In this document: positions 13,414 to 13,415 of the stretch, one piece after another | Position numbering within the stretch: position 1 is the stretch's first letter | Layout of the letters: every line of letters starts with the position of its first letter | Source of the DNA: Patescibacteria group bacterium | Lineage (GTDB): Bacteria; Patescibacteriota; Minisyncoccia; Phycocordibacterales; UBA6065 | Assembly (NCBI GenBank): GCA_028866595.1 | Contig: JAGWHV010000017.1 | Location: 1 to 13,415, forward strand | Direction: 5' to 3' | DNA: 13,415 bases | Notes under the pieces: generated by a model | Seen by the model: only the letters and a program-made list of their open reading frames with translations | The model's database searches: none | What the model was told of the DNA's origin: nothing | Program-made: the position numbers and the translations under genes

Positions 13414-13415
13414 AA

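Overview
The window reads like a chromosome segment of an ultra-small bacterium of the Candidate Phyla Radiation (Patescibacteria, most likely a Parcubacteria-type lineage). This is inferred from several traits. Genes are packed with gaps of 0-25 bases. The ValS is short and lacks its C-terminal coil. TsaD carries an extra segment. No tRNA encodes its CCA end, and ribosome-binding sites are almost absent. One gene resembles an HTH/'LYxGEGxK' protein family I recall as common in these genomes. TGA is used as an ordinary stop, so this is not a recoded lineage. No virus, transposon, CRISPR array or toxin system is visible.

Layout. At 1-50 (minus strand) lies the probable start of a divergent gene cut by the window edge. 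From 118 to 4146 (plus) is a two-gene envelope operon: an O-antigen-ligase-type membrane protein with a C-terminal TPR domain, then MurJ, abutting stop to start. From 4315 comes LepA/EF4 (plus). A 36-codon membrane peptide (minus, 6156-6266) meets it tail to tail and faces the FtsB/DivIC-like division protein (plus, 6282-6662) through overlapping divergent promoters. From 6664 to 8746 (plus) is a tRNA-rich stretch: tRNA-Gly(CCC), a glutaredoxin, a decayed HTH/endonuclease-like gene whose reading frame runs into tRNA-Arg(CCT), a 74-aa membrane protein, tRNA-Phe(GAA) and thymidine kinase. From 8773 to 13400 (minus, read right to left) is tsaD, valS, a PrsW-type membrane protease and an Hsp20 chaperone.

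How the genes fit together. The set is mostly housekeeping: envelope and peptidoglycan export (ligase, MurJ), division (FtsB-like), translation (LepA, ValS, TsaD, three tRNAs), thymidine salvage, redox and protein quality control. The most coherent unusual signal is transcriptional. At six or seven starts a good -10 box ends 6-7 bases before the start codon, which predicts leaderless mRNAs, and no gene has a convincing Shine-Dalgarno sequence. Other points worth a second look are a perfect 14-bp inverted repeat filling codons 12-22 of murJ, a 12-bp hairpin at the 3' end of tsaD just before the valS promoter, a thymidine kinase lacking three of four usual zinc-binding cysteines, and tRNAs placed 1-3 bases after stop codons. 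I did not find a clearly new multi-gene system.
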